Positions 25,734-35,927 of a stretch of 64,000 nt of DNA are shown in pieces (position 1 is the first letter of the stretch; each line of letters opens with the position of its first letter). A model generated the notes under the pieces. That model was not told the origin of the DNA. It saw only the letters and a program-made list of their open reading frames with translations, and did no database searches. The translations under genes and the position numbers were made by a program. Origin of the DNA: Hypomyces perniciosus (lineage: Eukaryota > Ascomycota > Sordariomycetes > Hypocreales > Hypocreaceae); contig SPDT01000007.1 in assembly GCA_008477525.1 (NCBI GenBank), forward strand, positions 1,736,001 through 1,800,000, read 5' to 3'.

Positions 25734-26265
25734 ACTGGCATCGTTATGCGGTTTTAATTTTTTTGTTTTTCAATTTCCTATTTCCTGACGTGCTATTATT
25801 ACAGCGCGTGAAAGAAACCAAAATGGGGCACCAACCAGCTTTTCTCTTGGAGATTGCCCTCGAATCCAGCCAATTTCGAAGATATTCCCCAATGATAATA
25901 CATCAACAGAAGACGAGTGTACCATTCTGCTTTGAAAGTAGAAGAAAAAAAAGCCGTCCCATTGAAACCCGCAACTCCGTGCAGCAAAAACCAATTCCAC
26001 CAAAAGGGGGGGTATCACACAAGAGCTTGCCGCACGCGTGATCCCGCCAAAGAATTCCGCTCGAAAGGAAACATCCGACTCGTAATCAAGGCATTGTACA
26101 AGCGAGCCTCATCGTAGACGTGGTCTCGTCCTCATTATGGGAATGTCTGCCGATGTGTTAGTTGCTGTCAAGTCTTGCTAAAAGGTTGAGTGAAAATGAG
26201 GTGTATTGATAACCCACCCTTTAGAACGTGTTGAGTGCCACGTCTAGATGGAGATATCCCATCGT
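25734..26265. other. intergenic between convergent genes, no gene seen
   Basis: Downstream regions of the acetyltransferase (plus) and the mini zinc protein (minus). Frames seen here lack ATG starts or conserved content. Confidence 0.5.
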
Positions 26266-26370
26266 TTAGCACATGGGGCAGTGGGTGCACTGCTTGTGAC
26301 CGCATCCGGTGCAGGTGGTGCTGATGACGATCATGCTTCCGCACTTGCAGCAGTACTCGTAGGCAGGCAT
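26266..26370 (-). CDS. 34-residue cysteine-rich mini-protein, probably zinc-binding
   Basis: ATG at 26368-26370 and TAA at 26266-26268 enclose 34 codons. It starts MPAYEYCCKCGSM and ends CGHKQCTHCPMC, with eight cysteines in 34 residues (7, 8, 10, 20, 23, 28, 31, 34) plus histidines at 25 and 30. The CxC and CxxC pairs flank a short beta-like stretch (IVISTT), which suggests one or two Zn sites of a minimal ribbon or knuckle. The ordered spacing and the aromatic/hydrophobic codons around it argue against chance. I recall similar very short fungal proteins with the same start and Cys pattern, but have not searched. It is too short for most gene callers. Role unknown. Confidence 0.7.
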   Translation of the reverse strand: MPAYEYCCKCGSMIVISTTCTGCGHKQCTHCPMC

Positions 26371-28444
26371 GGTTATTGAGTGTTGAAGAGGTTGGAATTT
26401 GACGTTTGGTTCTTGATCGGCCTGGCCTCGTCTTGAATGGTAGAGCGGTTCGGTAGATATCGGCTTGTGGATAGAAGAGAAAGAAGAGGATTCAGTTTAT
26501 GCAAAGGAGGGGAGAAACGGAGATTATTATAGTTTCAGAGAGAGGAGGAGGCGTTCTCCGAAGGGTGGGATCACTAATAGGCAACATGGTGGACGGACAC
26601 ATGAAAGACCGGAACGAGGCAGAAGCTTTTCCTGCCTTGCAGGTGGTGCGGGGCCAACAGGCAAACGGGTAGGGAGTGAGCCGTGTAAGAGCGTGATGGG
26701 TGAGGTTAAACGGAATGTGAGGCGAAAGCGCACGCATCCATGGCAGTTGAGATGACGCATTTCCATCTGTCATAGGCGATTGATGTAATATCATAGGTCG
26801 GATTGGAGGCCGAAAAGCTTGATAGCGCATCTGTCCGGCTTTGGGTGGCGGTCCACAAACAGGGATACCGGCGAGTTGCAGGGATCCATGGGTTTGCGTG
26901 GGAGGGTTGCGACGCATCGTGATTGGGCCGTCTCAGCGTGGAGTCAGACGAATCTTGCAGAGACCCTGTGAGGCTGCAAGCGAGTTTGGGAATAACTAAT
27001 GCAGTCTTTTTTTTTCCCTCCTTGTGTTGGGCCTTCAAATTGCATGTGGTCCCGTCCTGTTCTGCTGGCAGCCGAGATCTAGTAGTAGTAGTATCTACTC
27101 CGTAGAAGAAACGCCACCAGTCTAAAACATCTGGATGGCCCCCAAGAGACAGGCTTTGGAGTAAGACTTGTGAATGCGGGCGGAGTCTTGGTCGCTCTTT
27201 CGTCAGCAAGGCGGCCATAATTCAGTGGTGAGTAAGAAAGCGAACCCAAGCCCACAGTCCCCCAGTACTCGTATTGAGTCCGTCCTCCAATTGGAAATGC
27301 TCGCCTCCTCGGGTCGACAATCCCCCACGCGGGAAGCGACCATATTGCTCTTGCTAGCTAGCCCCATCAACCCATGTCCGGCCGTTAATGGTTCATTCCA
27401 TCCTGCTTTCCTGCATCCTGCATCCTGCATGATGCATGGGCTTGCAAGGGCTTGCAAGGGCTTGCTGGGGGCTGGCTCAATGCATGGGTGGGTGCGGGGA
27501 AGCTCTGGCAGCTTATGTATGCCGGGTGGTGCGACAGCCGGCGTAATTGGCCCATTATTATTAAAAGAGCTGCGTAAAGAAGACATCGCTCATCATGTAA
27601 CGTTTTGGGTCGCTGCAGCCATTCCGGATTCTCCCGCGTGCACATTGTTTCGCGTCCACTGCTTGCGGTGGGTGGCAACATTTGTTCCTCCGTGGAATTC
27701 CGTTGCCAATGCTGTGCTGGCTGGCATGATGTAAGGGCGTGTGATTGTCGACAACGGCTGACAGAGTACAGAGTGCTGTCATTGGCATATTCGCACATGT
27801 ACTCCGTACTCGTATGTGGTTGAAAGCAGTTGAGTGGCAGACCGTGTCAGACAGAAGCTGATGGGGAGTTGCAGAAGTTACATGTGACAGGGATACCTTA
27901 GAGGTACATGGCCCAAAGAAGATCGAGCACCAGGAAGGTACGGACCACCGGAGGGTGCATCCGGCGATGGGGCCTGAGGCATGACGAGGCTTGAAATCTC
28001 GATCCGTACTTCTTCAACAAGCACCATGTTATCGCCAAGTCATCCTGTGGTATGCCTCGGAGACAGCCAGCCAACCAAGTTTGCTTGCCAGAGTCCAGAT
28101 CCTCTCTCCAGCTTACCAGTCGGCATCATGTCGGCCGTGATATGCGTACGACTACGGAGTCTGTCCCACATAATATGACGCCCTGACTTGCTTCAAAACA
28201 ATAACAACTAGATACTTCGTACATACTACTACTACTACTCGGCAAACGTCGCGCCCTGCCGTCTTTATTACGCCGAACTGCATCGACCTACTGCAACACC
28301 CCGGACGTGGCAAGGGCTAGAAGGCTTGGGAGCATATCCTCCTGTACTCCGTACCCGCGGGGTTTCACCAATGAGACTGCAGCTCCAAATGAGAGCCCAT
28401 CACTTCACTAACGCTTAGTTTACAGAAATCAGGCCTTTGCTTTG
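26371..28444. other. 2.1-kb gene-poor interval
   Basis: Promoter of the mini zinc protein at its left end and the downstream region of the Zn2Cys6 gene at its right end. The longest open frame (27174-27734) overlaps tandem repeats and has no conserved motif. TACTCCGTA palindromes occur near 27799 and 28341, and TAC triplets near 28225. Confidence 0.5.
27405..27467. repeat. short tandem repeats (CTGCATC and GGGCTTGCAA units)
   Basis: Three CTGCATC-like units are followed by GCATGATGCATG dyad sequence and then about three copies of a 10-bp GGGCTTGCAA unit. Confidence 0.8.
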
Positions 28445-31155
28445 TCAATCACCTTTCATTCCCAGATCCATTGCCGCACTCCACCCGCTAGGTTCGGAGC
28501 TACCAAGAAAGCGAATTCGTGGTGGATCGCCAAGCGAGTCGAAATCGTCAGAGTTGGCGGATAGGGCCGCATCTCCGTCTTCATTCACTACTCCAGGTAA
28601 CGGAAAGCTCAAATCCCAATGGAATGGAGCGCCGCTCTCAACGTCACACCTAAGCCGCTCCATTACTATTTGGCAATCGTTCTGCGCTGGAGGAAGTCGC
28701 CTGTCTTTCTTCACGTCCACTTCAGGGCATGGTCTGCTGGGCGAATCTCCGAATGGTCGGCAGAGCATCCTGAGCAGGGAAAACGATGTGTTCATGCACA
28801 TGGTATCAGCGTGTACAGGCAGTGTTAGAAGATACCTGAAATCCTCTTGCTGTGGTTCCTCATCATCCGTGCACCTCGGTGACGGGTTTGCTGCAGACTG
28901 GCGATTTTGCTCTTGCATGAGCACCCTTTCCATGATGGCCGTCAACTGCTCGTGGAATTTTGCAGCAACGTAGTCCTCAGAACCGCAGAAAGACAGGATG
29001 GAGAGACAGTCTTTGGCGTGCCTGATATCTTCATCTAGTGCTAACGACCCGAAGCCGTGGAGCTGTTTCTGGGCGGCCGAATGCAACATCATTATACATG
29101 CTCGGTGCGCTTGGAAACTATGTTTCAATATCAGCGACAACCATTGGCCATAGGATACACAGACGCGAGATCATGATACTGACATCACCAGCCAGCAGCG
29201 CTTATAGACGCTATTCTCTTCCTGCAGGAGCTTCAGAAGTCGGGCCGATGTGCTCGCTGCAAGGATGGCCTCACCACTGACTGCTGTCACCAGTGCTTTT
29301 AGCGACACCGGCAGTATATTATCCGTTTCCAATGGCCGCACAAATTGCGAAGCAATACGGCTATATAAGAGCATCGTCGAGCCCAGATAAAGCAAGTGAA
29401 CATGGAGAATAGATCGCTTCGTCTCTAGAGGCAGATCTTGGCCGGCGCGATTCAGCTTCATCTGGTCAGGTAAGTCCGAGTACCAGTTCTGCATCTCGTG
29501 CAAGACGGACCTCATGTCCGATGCTGTAAGCTCTTCGGATGCCAAGTTCATACGAAGGATGTTGGCCTTGAGCAGACATATTTTGGTAATTTCTGTTTGA
29601 ACGACTTCCAACAGTTAGATAACTGAGGAGGTAGCTGGTTGATATGGCCTACCATCTGAAAGCTGCCGCGGATTTTCGATGTCCACCTCCGACAGCTCGG
29701 AAAAGTCAATGCCTAGGTTCCCATATGCCATTCATCAGTGCCAAATACTCACAACAGCCCTGTCAACAACAATCTCATTTCCTGAGATATATCCAAGCGT
29801 CGAGGAGAGCCAGCTGAAGCATTGTCATCATTGTTATCAAGTAGCCATAGCCTTCATAGCGAGGTAACCCTTACCTTGAGATGAAAATCAAGGTGCGCCA
29901 TGCCCTGCGATAATCAATCCACTCCGAGTCCGATAGGTAAGACGGCCGAGAGTATCGAGAATTCAGACCATACCTGCGGCATATGCCAAGGCCAATCTCT
30001 ATCTCGATTAGTATCATCAAAGCCAAGCCCCGTCTCTCAGTACCATTGCAAAGAACTCACCGACATAAGCTAGAGATACGGTAGACTTGTTCATGATGTT
30101 GTACAAGGCCATTAGTGTGCATACCTTGATGGCGTCAAGCGGCTGATGCTCCATGACAACGTCAAGATAATGCTTGGCAATATTGTAGAAGCCCTCTTCG
30201 CTCTCTTTGCCGAATGTGCCGCAAACGTATTGGGCCCCTACTGACGCAACAGCCATCAGAGAGCAGACACTCAACTTGGAGCTGTCTGCAGAGCCATCCT
30301 GAAGACTGAACACAGCACTATGGTATTGTGCCACCTGCTGTCTGGAAAAGACATGGAATAGTCTCCCGCTGCAATAGAAAAATGCATCTGCCGCCTGCTT
30401 CGTGACGAATGCATCGGGAAGCTGATGCTGAATTAGGCTGGTTGAGCAACCGGTGCCTGATGAGTCCTCTCGGGTGTTTGCTTCTGAGATATCGGTGCAG
30501 TCCTGAAGCTGACCATGCTCGCGTGTCATGGAGACCGTCTCCTGACCCCATTCTCGCTCAAAGAGTTTGACAGGAGGGTTCGATAGGCTCTCAGACGACG
30601 AAGAACTGGAAATAGGCACAAGTTCGTTGGGACTCTTGGACTGACATTCTTGGCTACTTTGCTGCTGGCTATCTGCAGATCCAAGATCGCTCGCAGTCGT
30701 TGTAGGCGTACTGATGGCGGCAACCAGATCATCGGTCGTCCGTATGTGCTGCAGGATGCTGTTTGCCTGATCCAAAGAGCCTTGTTGCAGCCCACTGACG
30801 AGCCTCTCTAGGGCCTCAAGGCGTGCTATCGCAGCAGGACTCTGACGCCCTTCATCGTCATAGCTGCAAGTCCGACCTCGGGAGTGGCAAGTGACGCATA
30901 TCGGCCGTTGACCGTCGCACTGCATAAAACACTCAGCGTGTTAGCTAGGTTCTGTACACCAAGGTAGGCAGGTTGGGTTGCGACCTTTGTCTTTGCCTTG
31001 CGGCACTGGAGACATGCCTGTGCCACGGGGCGCTTCCTTCGGCGTTTTTGCAAGGAGATTAGCGGATTTCCCGAATCTGATGAGTTCGTCGTCCGCGCTG
31101 ACGGCGAATACGCAGGTCTGATGTCGCGAAAGGTGTGAAACGAGTGACGGTCCAT
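28445..31155 (-). CDS. Zn2Cys6 fungal transcription factor with fungal-specific regulatory domain (767 aa)
   Basis: Eight exons fit in phase: 31155-30985, 30919-30061, 29998-29974, 29904-29875, 29813-29749, 29712-29653, 29604-29184 and 29117-28445 (2304 nt). Splicing of intron 1 completes the binuclear cluster: CLQCRKAKTK then CDGQRPICVTCHSRGRTC, spacing CX2CX6CX6CX2CX6C, at about residues 47-75. A basic stretch (QKRRRKRP) precedes it. Further on is the middle homology region of the fungal_trans family, with the tell-tale YVEIGLGICRRAWRTLIF and SWLSSTLGYISGNE signatures. Two micro-exons (25 and 30 nt), a 36-nt intron and a GTCAGT donor are unusual. Known family role: nuclear DNA-binding regulator, often pathway-specific; its targets cannot be read here. 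Confidence 0.9.
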
Positions 31156-31558
31156 TGTCGAGGGTATTGCAGTGCTGGTATGGCACAGTTTTGAGAGTTC
31201 ACGATGGATAGAATGATGGACTGATGAGCGCTGCCTTTGGTTCGGAGCGCACTCCGTTTCAATCACGGTATGAGCCAAAGGGGACGTCATGTTGCAGATG
31301 CATAGACGCCTCCGACGAAGGCATGGGGATGTTTCATTGGCGGGGCATAATAGGGACATAGAAAACATGAGATTGTGGCCATCATGTTTGTAGACTGTAT
31401 TTACAAACTGCTGCAATCAAGTACTGTACAGAAGCGAGAACATGTCTATAAGCCGTGTCTAAATCTATCCATGTCAGAGGCGACAACTCTGATTCAAATG
31501 CGAGGGGCGATTATACAAACAGAGAAACCGACCACAAAGAAGAGAAAAGAAACAAGCA
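31156..31558. other. promoter/leader of the Zn2Cys6 gene
   Basis: Lies between two genes on the minus strand. No coding content seen apart from in-frame extensions upstream of the chosen start. Confidence 0.5.
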
Positions 31559-32693
31559 TCAAGGGTTTTCATATGTTGACGGCATCAGAGTCTCCCCGTT
31601 AAACAAGCCTGCCTTGAGATCGTTCAAATTGACTCCGTGAAGGGTACGAGCGTTGACTTGGCGAAGTTGTAGAAACTTCTCATCCACGATGCGGAACCTT
31701 TCACTGAGGCCGGCTCTTTCCTCTTCATTGCTTGAATTATCGAGGCTGGTAATGTTGACGCCGCATGTCTTGCAGAACACCTTCGAGACAGAGCGGAGGT
31801 TGTATCGCCCGATGTCCTCCTCGTTGCCGGCCAGGACGACGTTCTCCTTCGGGGGGAAGAGCCACATGTATGCATTCTGTTTCGGAGCAGATGTTAGAAT
31901 CGGCCTCTTGCTATTGGGTAGTGTTATTCATGGAGAACATACCCTCTCGCAAATGCTGCAGTCACATTCGACGACTTTGTCCTTGTAAGACGCATCAAGT
32001 GGCTCGCTCGTGAGAGCGATCGTCAAGGCACCGCAGTGGCAGCTTCCAGTGTAGAGCTTTCCATTCTCGACAACGACCGTGGGAGCTTCGCCCTTGTGTG
32101 TAGGAGGATCATACGCATCGCCAACTGCGGCCCCGTTGTAGCTGTCGTTCCCGGTTAGCTAGAGCGCAGAGAGTCATGTCATGGCAAGGATGTCTTACTT
32201 GACTCGCTCTAGGGAGTGAGAAGGGAGGTCTTGAATTGCACGAATCTATGACGACGATGAGTACAGCTTGGAAAGGATAACAATGGCCCTATGGTAGGTT
32301 GGATCCACTTACGTTCAATACCAACTTGAGATGTTCAGGCCCATCAGGCATTCTAGAAAGCACTGGAGTTGCACAAATGGGACAAAACTGCAGTCCAGAG
32401 TTAGCACCAAACTCAACTCAACATTGTAAATATGAATAAATTGTGAAAGCTACCTTGTGGGTTTTCTGCTTTGCACCAAACGTATACGATACCAGAGCAT
32501 CCTCACTGCCCTTGACAACCCTGAAGTTGCCATTGACAGCACCAATGGCCATGAAGTAGCCCTTCTTAGTGCAAAAGCTGCAGTTGCAATCGATTCCCTT
32601 CTTGATTTCGGGAAGGTCGACTTCGTAGACAAAGGCACCGCAGTGGCAGTTGCCCCTGTATGTGCGAGTCTCTTGTTGTTCGGGTTGGGCCAT
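31559..32693 (-). CDS. tandem GFA/CENP-V-domain protein (296 aa)
   Basis: Exons 32693-32454, 32387-32313, 32245-32204, 32158-31943 and 31876-31559 sum to 891 nt. The donor after exon 3 is uncertain: GTCAAG keeps the phase, while the stronger-looking GTAAGA four bases later does not. Start MAQPEQQETRTYRG; an in-frame upstream extension to 32825 looks like leader. Two zinc-binding GFA modules are visible. The first has CHCGAFVYEV, CNCSFCTKKGY and FCPICATPV. The second has CHCGALTIAL, CDCSICERNAYMW and FCKTCGVNI. GFA-fold proteins include S-hydroxymethylglutathione synthase, but most fungal members are of unknown function. Duplicated modules are known in fungi. Likely soluble. Confidence 0.85.
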
Positions 32694-33661
32694 GGTGTTT
32701 CGTGAAGTTGATGTAGTGCTGTGCAAGATCCAGAGGAGAGTGAAGATCGAACTGCTCTTGAAGATGCTGAAGGTGAATGGTTGTCTTGTTGCGGGAAGTG
32801 TGACAGCCTTAAATACACCAGCCAAGCCGTGCTAGGAGCCACTTTATATGCCTCCTGCATTCATCGCAGGTTATGCAATGCAATCCTTCATCTCCAGTCA
32901 CTGCATATCGGCTTGTGACTGAATCCTTCCTTTGTCCAAAGGCTGAAGTCGCATCCCCACTGCAATATCCCCAAGCCCAACTTGGTCAATCCAACCTATC
33001 CGCCAGGTTATCTCTTCCCAACAAAAAAAAAGGGCGATTGAATCGCTTAAGATCTAGAAACGGAACTCGGCAGAAATAGGTAGCTTCATTATCAGCGACT
33101 AAAAGTGATAACCGAGGACGTGGACTTGCGTTGACACGAGACACGTGAATGAACGGCAGAACAGGGAAGTCATTCCTTCAGTCATACGATACTATGGACT
33201 TTTGCTTGATCTAGAGTCGAAACGAAATCCTGTACGGAGGAAACCAGGGGCACAATAATAGTGCGAAGCCTCTTTTGAAGGCTATGCATGAAAGGATGCT
33301 TCGTCATAATGCTCCGGACTCCGTCCTCAACACAGGTCCACTCTTGATCACTAATCAATTTTTCCCACCTGTTGAGTTGATCGTCGTGAGGACCCAACGG
33401 GGTTCGTCTATGTTGGAAGCGATTTATTGCAGTTAACATGCCTGAGGTTGAAATACATCTCGGAATTATTTGGCACGTGGTGTGCCTCGAGGACGAGAAG
33501 CAATGTCGGCAGCTGCAGCAACTCCAGGGGCAGTTTCGAGTGTTGCCAGTAATTCTAGAAACCAGTAGCAACTCAAAGAATTGATTGAAGCTCCCGTCAC
33601 AAACAAGAAAAATTGAGAAATAAACAGTAATTACAGAAATAAACATCAGTTGGGGAAATGG
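32694..33661. other. intergenic, no supported gene
   Basis: Promoter of the GFA gene plus about 500 bp with a 154-codon minus frame at 33182-33646, which starts well but has no recognisable domain and is not accepted here. Confidence 0.45.
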
Positions 33662-35060
33662 TCAGTTGGCCCAACGCTGGAGCTCCCAGTTCACTTTCGC
33701 CAAGAAGTCTTTGTGATTGTTTTCCGATACGAATTTATCGAGGCCGCCCTTAAGCATTTCGAGGACCTTATCACTATTCGGTTTCGCTCGTTTCACTGGC
33801 CGGTGGTCATCGTCGTTTTCCCATGATGCTTCCGTCAAGCCCGGGGTGGAAATATCTATAGCATCATCGGCTGTCTGCCGCTTGTTACCTCTCACGTTGT
33901 CAGTTGACCCAGAGTTATCATGTTGGCGCTTCTTAGGCGCAACCTCTTCCACTTCATCGCCGTCATCTTCTTGAATGGGCGGTCTCATGGCTAGCTCCAT
34001 CAGTGAAGATGACGGGGGTAATGACGATGGGGGCGACGAGAACCCAAGGTAGTTGGCACCGATGTTTTCGATGCAGGTAACTCTCCAATGATGCTCCAAG
34101 GAGCGTTGGGATGGCGGTTTGTTGCCGAAGTGTGCCAATTTCCCGTGGTATGGAAGCATCATATCGTACGGCACGAAGGCTCTTATCCTGAGTGACTTTG
34201 GATGAATGGAGATGAGACGATTGTTGTAGAGTTCGAGCATGTGGCTTGCTAAAAATATGCCATTGTTCGGACTCCACGTTAGGTTCCATTGTTCCTCTAG
34301 CATTCTACGCGAAGACTCAGGGGCCTGCTTACACCCGTAATAGCACAGCAGGCATGCCGGAGAATAGTCAGGTCACGAAAGGAAGTCATGTGTGTTCTGG
34401 CCAAAGCTGGATCAATTGAGCTCGGAGCAATAGATGAAGCATCGTCGTTTCCAACGTCCTCTTTAGATGGTGGGCCTGAACTGGAGTGAGAGCGTTTGCG
34501 CGAAGAGGCCGAGGGCTGACGGAAAGGGAACGAGGAAATGGTTGAATCACTTGACATTTTGTTGATGGGCTGGTAAAAATGTCGCCTTGCTGGCGCAGGA
34601 TGCACGAGTCTGGCACATTTGGCTGATGGTCAACGCGACCAGGTTAGGATGCCGAACCGAAGAAAACATCATGGCAAGAGTCTCACCCTTGAGATGAAGG
34701 TCAATATGATCAGAGTCCCGCAACTTGCATTCGCTCAGAGTATGGTGAGCAACGAGATACCGGAACGGGGGGTGACGTTCGCCAGGAGCGGGAAGAAAAT
34801 CGCGGCCAGTCTGCCCCTTTGTACACCCCAAAGCTTGAAGCCCTAGGATTCCAGAGAGAAAGGGGAATTGCAACCTGAGACTCATCCTGAGACTCATCCT
34901 GGAACTCAAATGCAAGACGCAGCTCAGAAAACACGTCGTCGTACAAGATGAAGCCGTCTCGCTGGTAGACTCCGGCGAAGGCGTCGCAGTTGTGGTCAAG
35001 AAACTTGACGTTCCAAGCGCCAGCGCGGCTGCCTTTCAGCACGACTGCTGATGAGGCCAT
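33662..35060 (-). pseudogene. degenerate HNH-endonuclease-like gene
   Basis: Starts at ATG 35060 (MASSAVVLKGSRAGAWNVKFL), with VYQRDGFILYDDVFSELRL typical of the N-terminal region of fungal HNH_2-type proteins. Around 34810-34765 the frame changes twice within 40 bp, at a T run and a C run, before FRYLVAHHTLSECKLRDSDHI. A possible intron (donor GGTGAGAC near 34685) leads to a Ser/Lys-rich linker and FRDLTILRHACCAITG. The HNH core expected after CAITG is missing: only a 30-nt intron-like gap separates it from SPNNGIFLASHMLELYNNRL, which belongs after the catalytic histidine region. The tail to the stop at 33662 is open and charged with an NLS-like RPVKRAKP. Two frame breaks plus loss of the core point to a decayed gene. 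Sequence error could explain the frame breaks but not the missing core. Confidence 0.6.
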
Positions 35061-35927
35061 CGTGACAGGCCGTTGTGGAAGCTATTATGCCGTCTTCACA
35101 TGTCGGCTCAAAACAAACCAGCAGTGCATATCCATGCATCAATGCATCGATGCATATTATGCGTCTAGCGCAGAGCTCCATAGCGGGGCTTAGCGCAACG
35201 GCCTCCAGCTATTAGCTACCTATCTTCTCCACGAGGTATAATTTGAATGCCTGGAATCTTGCAGTTGATGAACTTTCAGAAACTGCAAAGATTCAAGAGT
35301 TCTGGTTGACACTATATGGTGGCTTGACCATACTTTTATTCATTTCCTCAAACTCGTTCAGCTCTTGTTGCGGGCGTTGGGCTGAGCCAGCCCGACTGGC
35401 TAGGCATCCTCCTAGGCTGTTTGGTAGGCAGACAGACAGACACAGCCCGAGATGTCATCAGGCCCACGGAATAAGTTCCTACAGAGTTCACTTCATTTTT
35501 GTTAACTCATCTGTGGCTGAATAATGGATGCGCCGGTCCGTTCATAGTACGAAGTAGTTTCATGGGATCTGTAGGCAGCCATGAGCGATAGCAGATCTAT
35601 CCATGATTTACCAGCTATCTATGAGTCCTACCGATGCGAATTGGTCACAGCTTACTTCATACTAAGTGAAGCAATTTACATGACTAGTGTCAATACGGCG
35701 GCCAGGGCTTGATGAAGCTTCTTACTCCGTAGTTATGGATCCATTCCATTGCGGCTGAGTTGCTGGCTCGCGGTATGGGTGTCCAAGCTATAAAGATTCA
35801 TGACGGCCATCATCAATTGGGTTTCCATTCATCGAATCAACCATATCGGCGTTGCAGAAGCAGCCTCTTCGCATACAAACACCATCAAACTGTGTGTTAG
35901 GTAACTGACCAGCCTACACCATCCATC
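35061..35927. other. intergenic between divergent genes, no gene seen
   Basis: Upstream regions of the HNH-like locus (minus) and the VWA-Hint gene (plus). Contains TACGAAGTA near 35549, TTACTCCGTAG near 35725 and a repeated ATGCATC stretch at about 35131-35156. Confidence 0.5.

Noticed and set aside
27174..27734. 186-codon plus-strand open frame
   Set aside because: Overlaps tandem repeats, has no domain-like pattern, and composition does not look coding.
33182..33646. 154-codon minus-strand open frame downstream of the HNH-like locus
   Set aside because: No recognisable motif and an odd Cys/Ser/His-rich middle; could be a relic, but I cannot support it as a gene.
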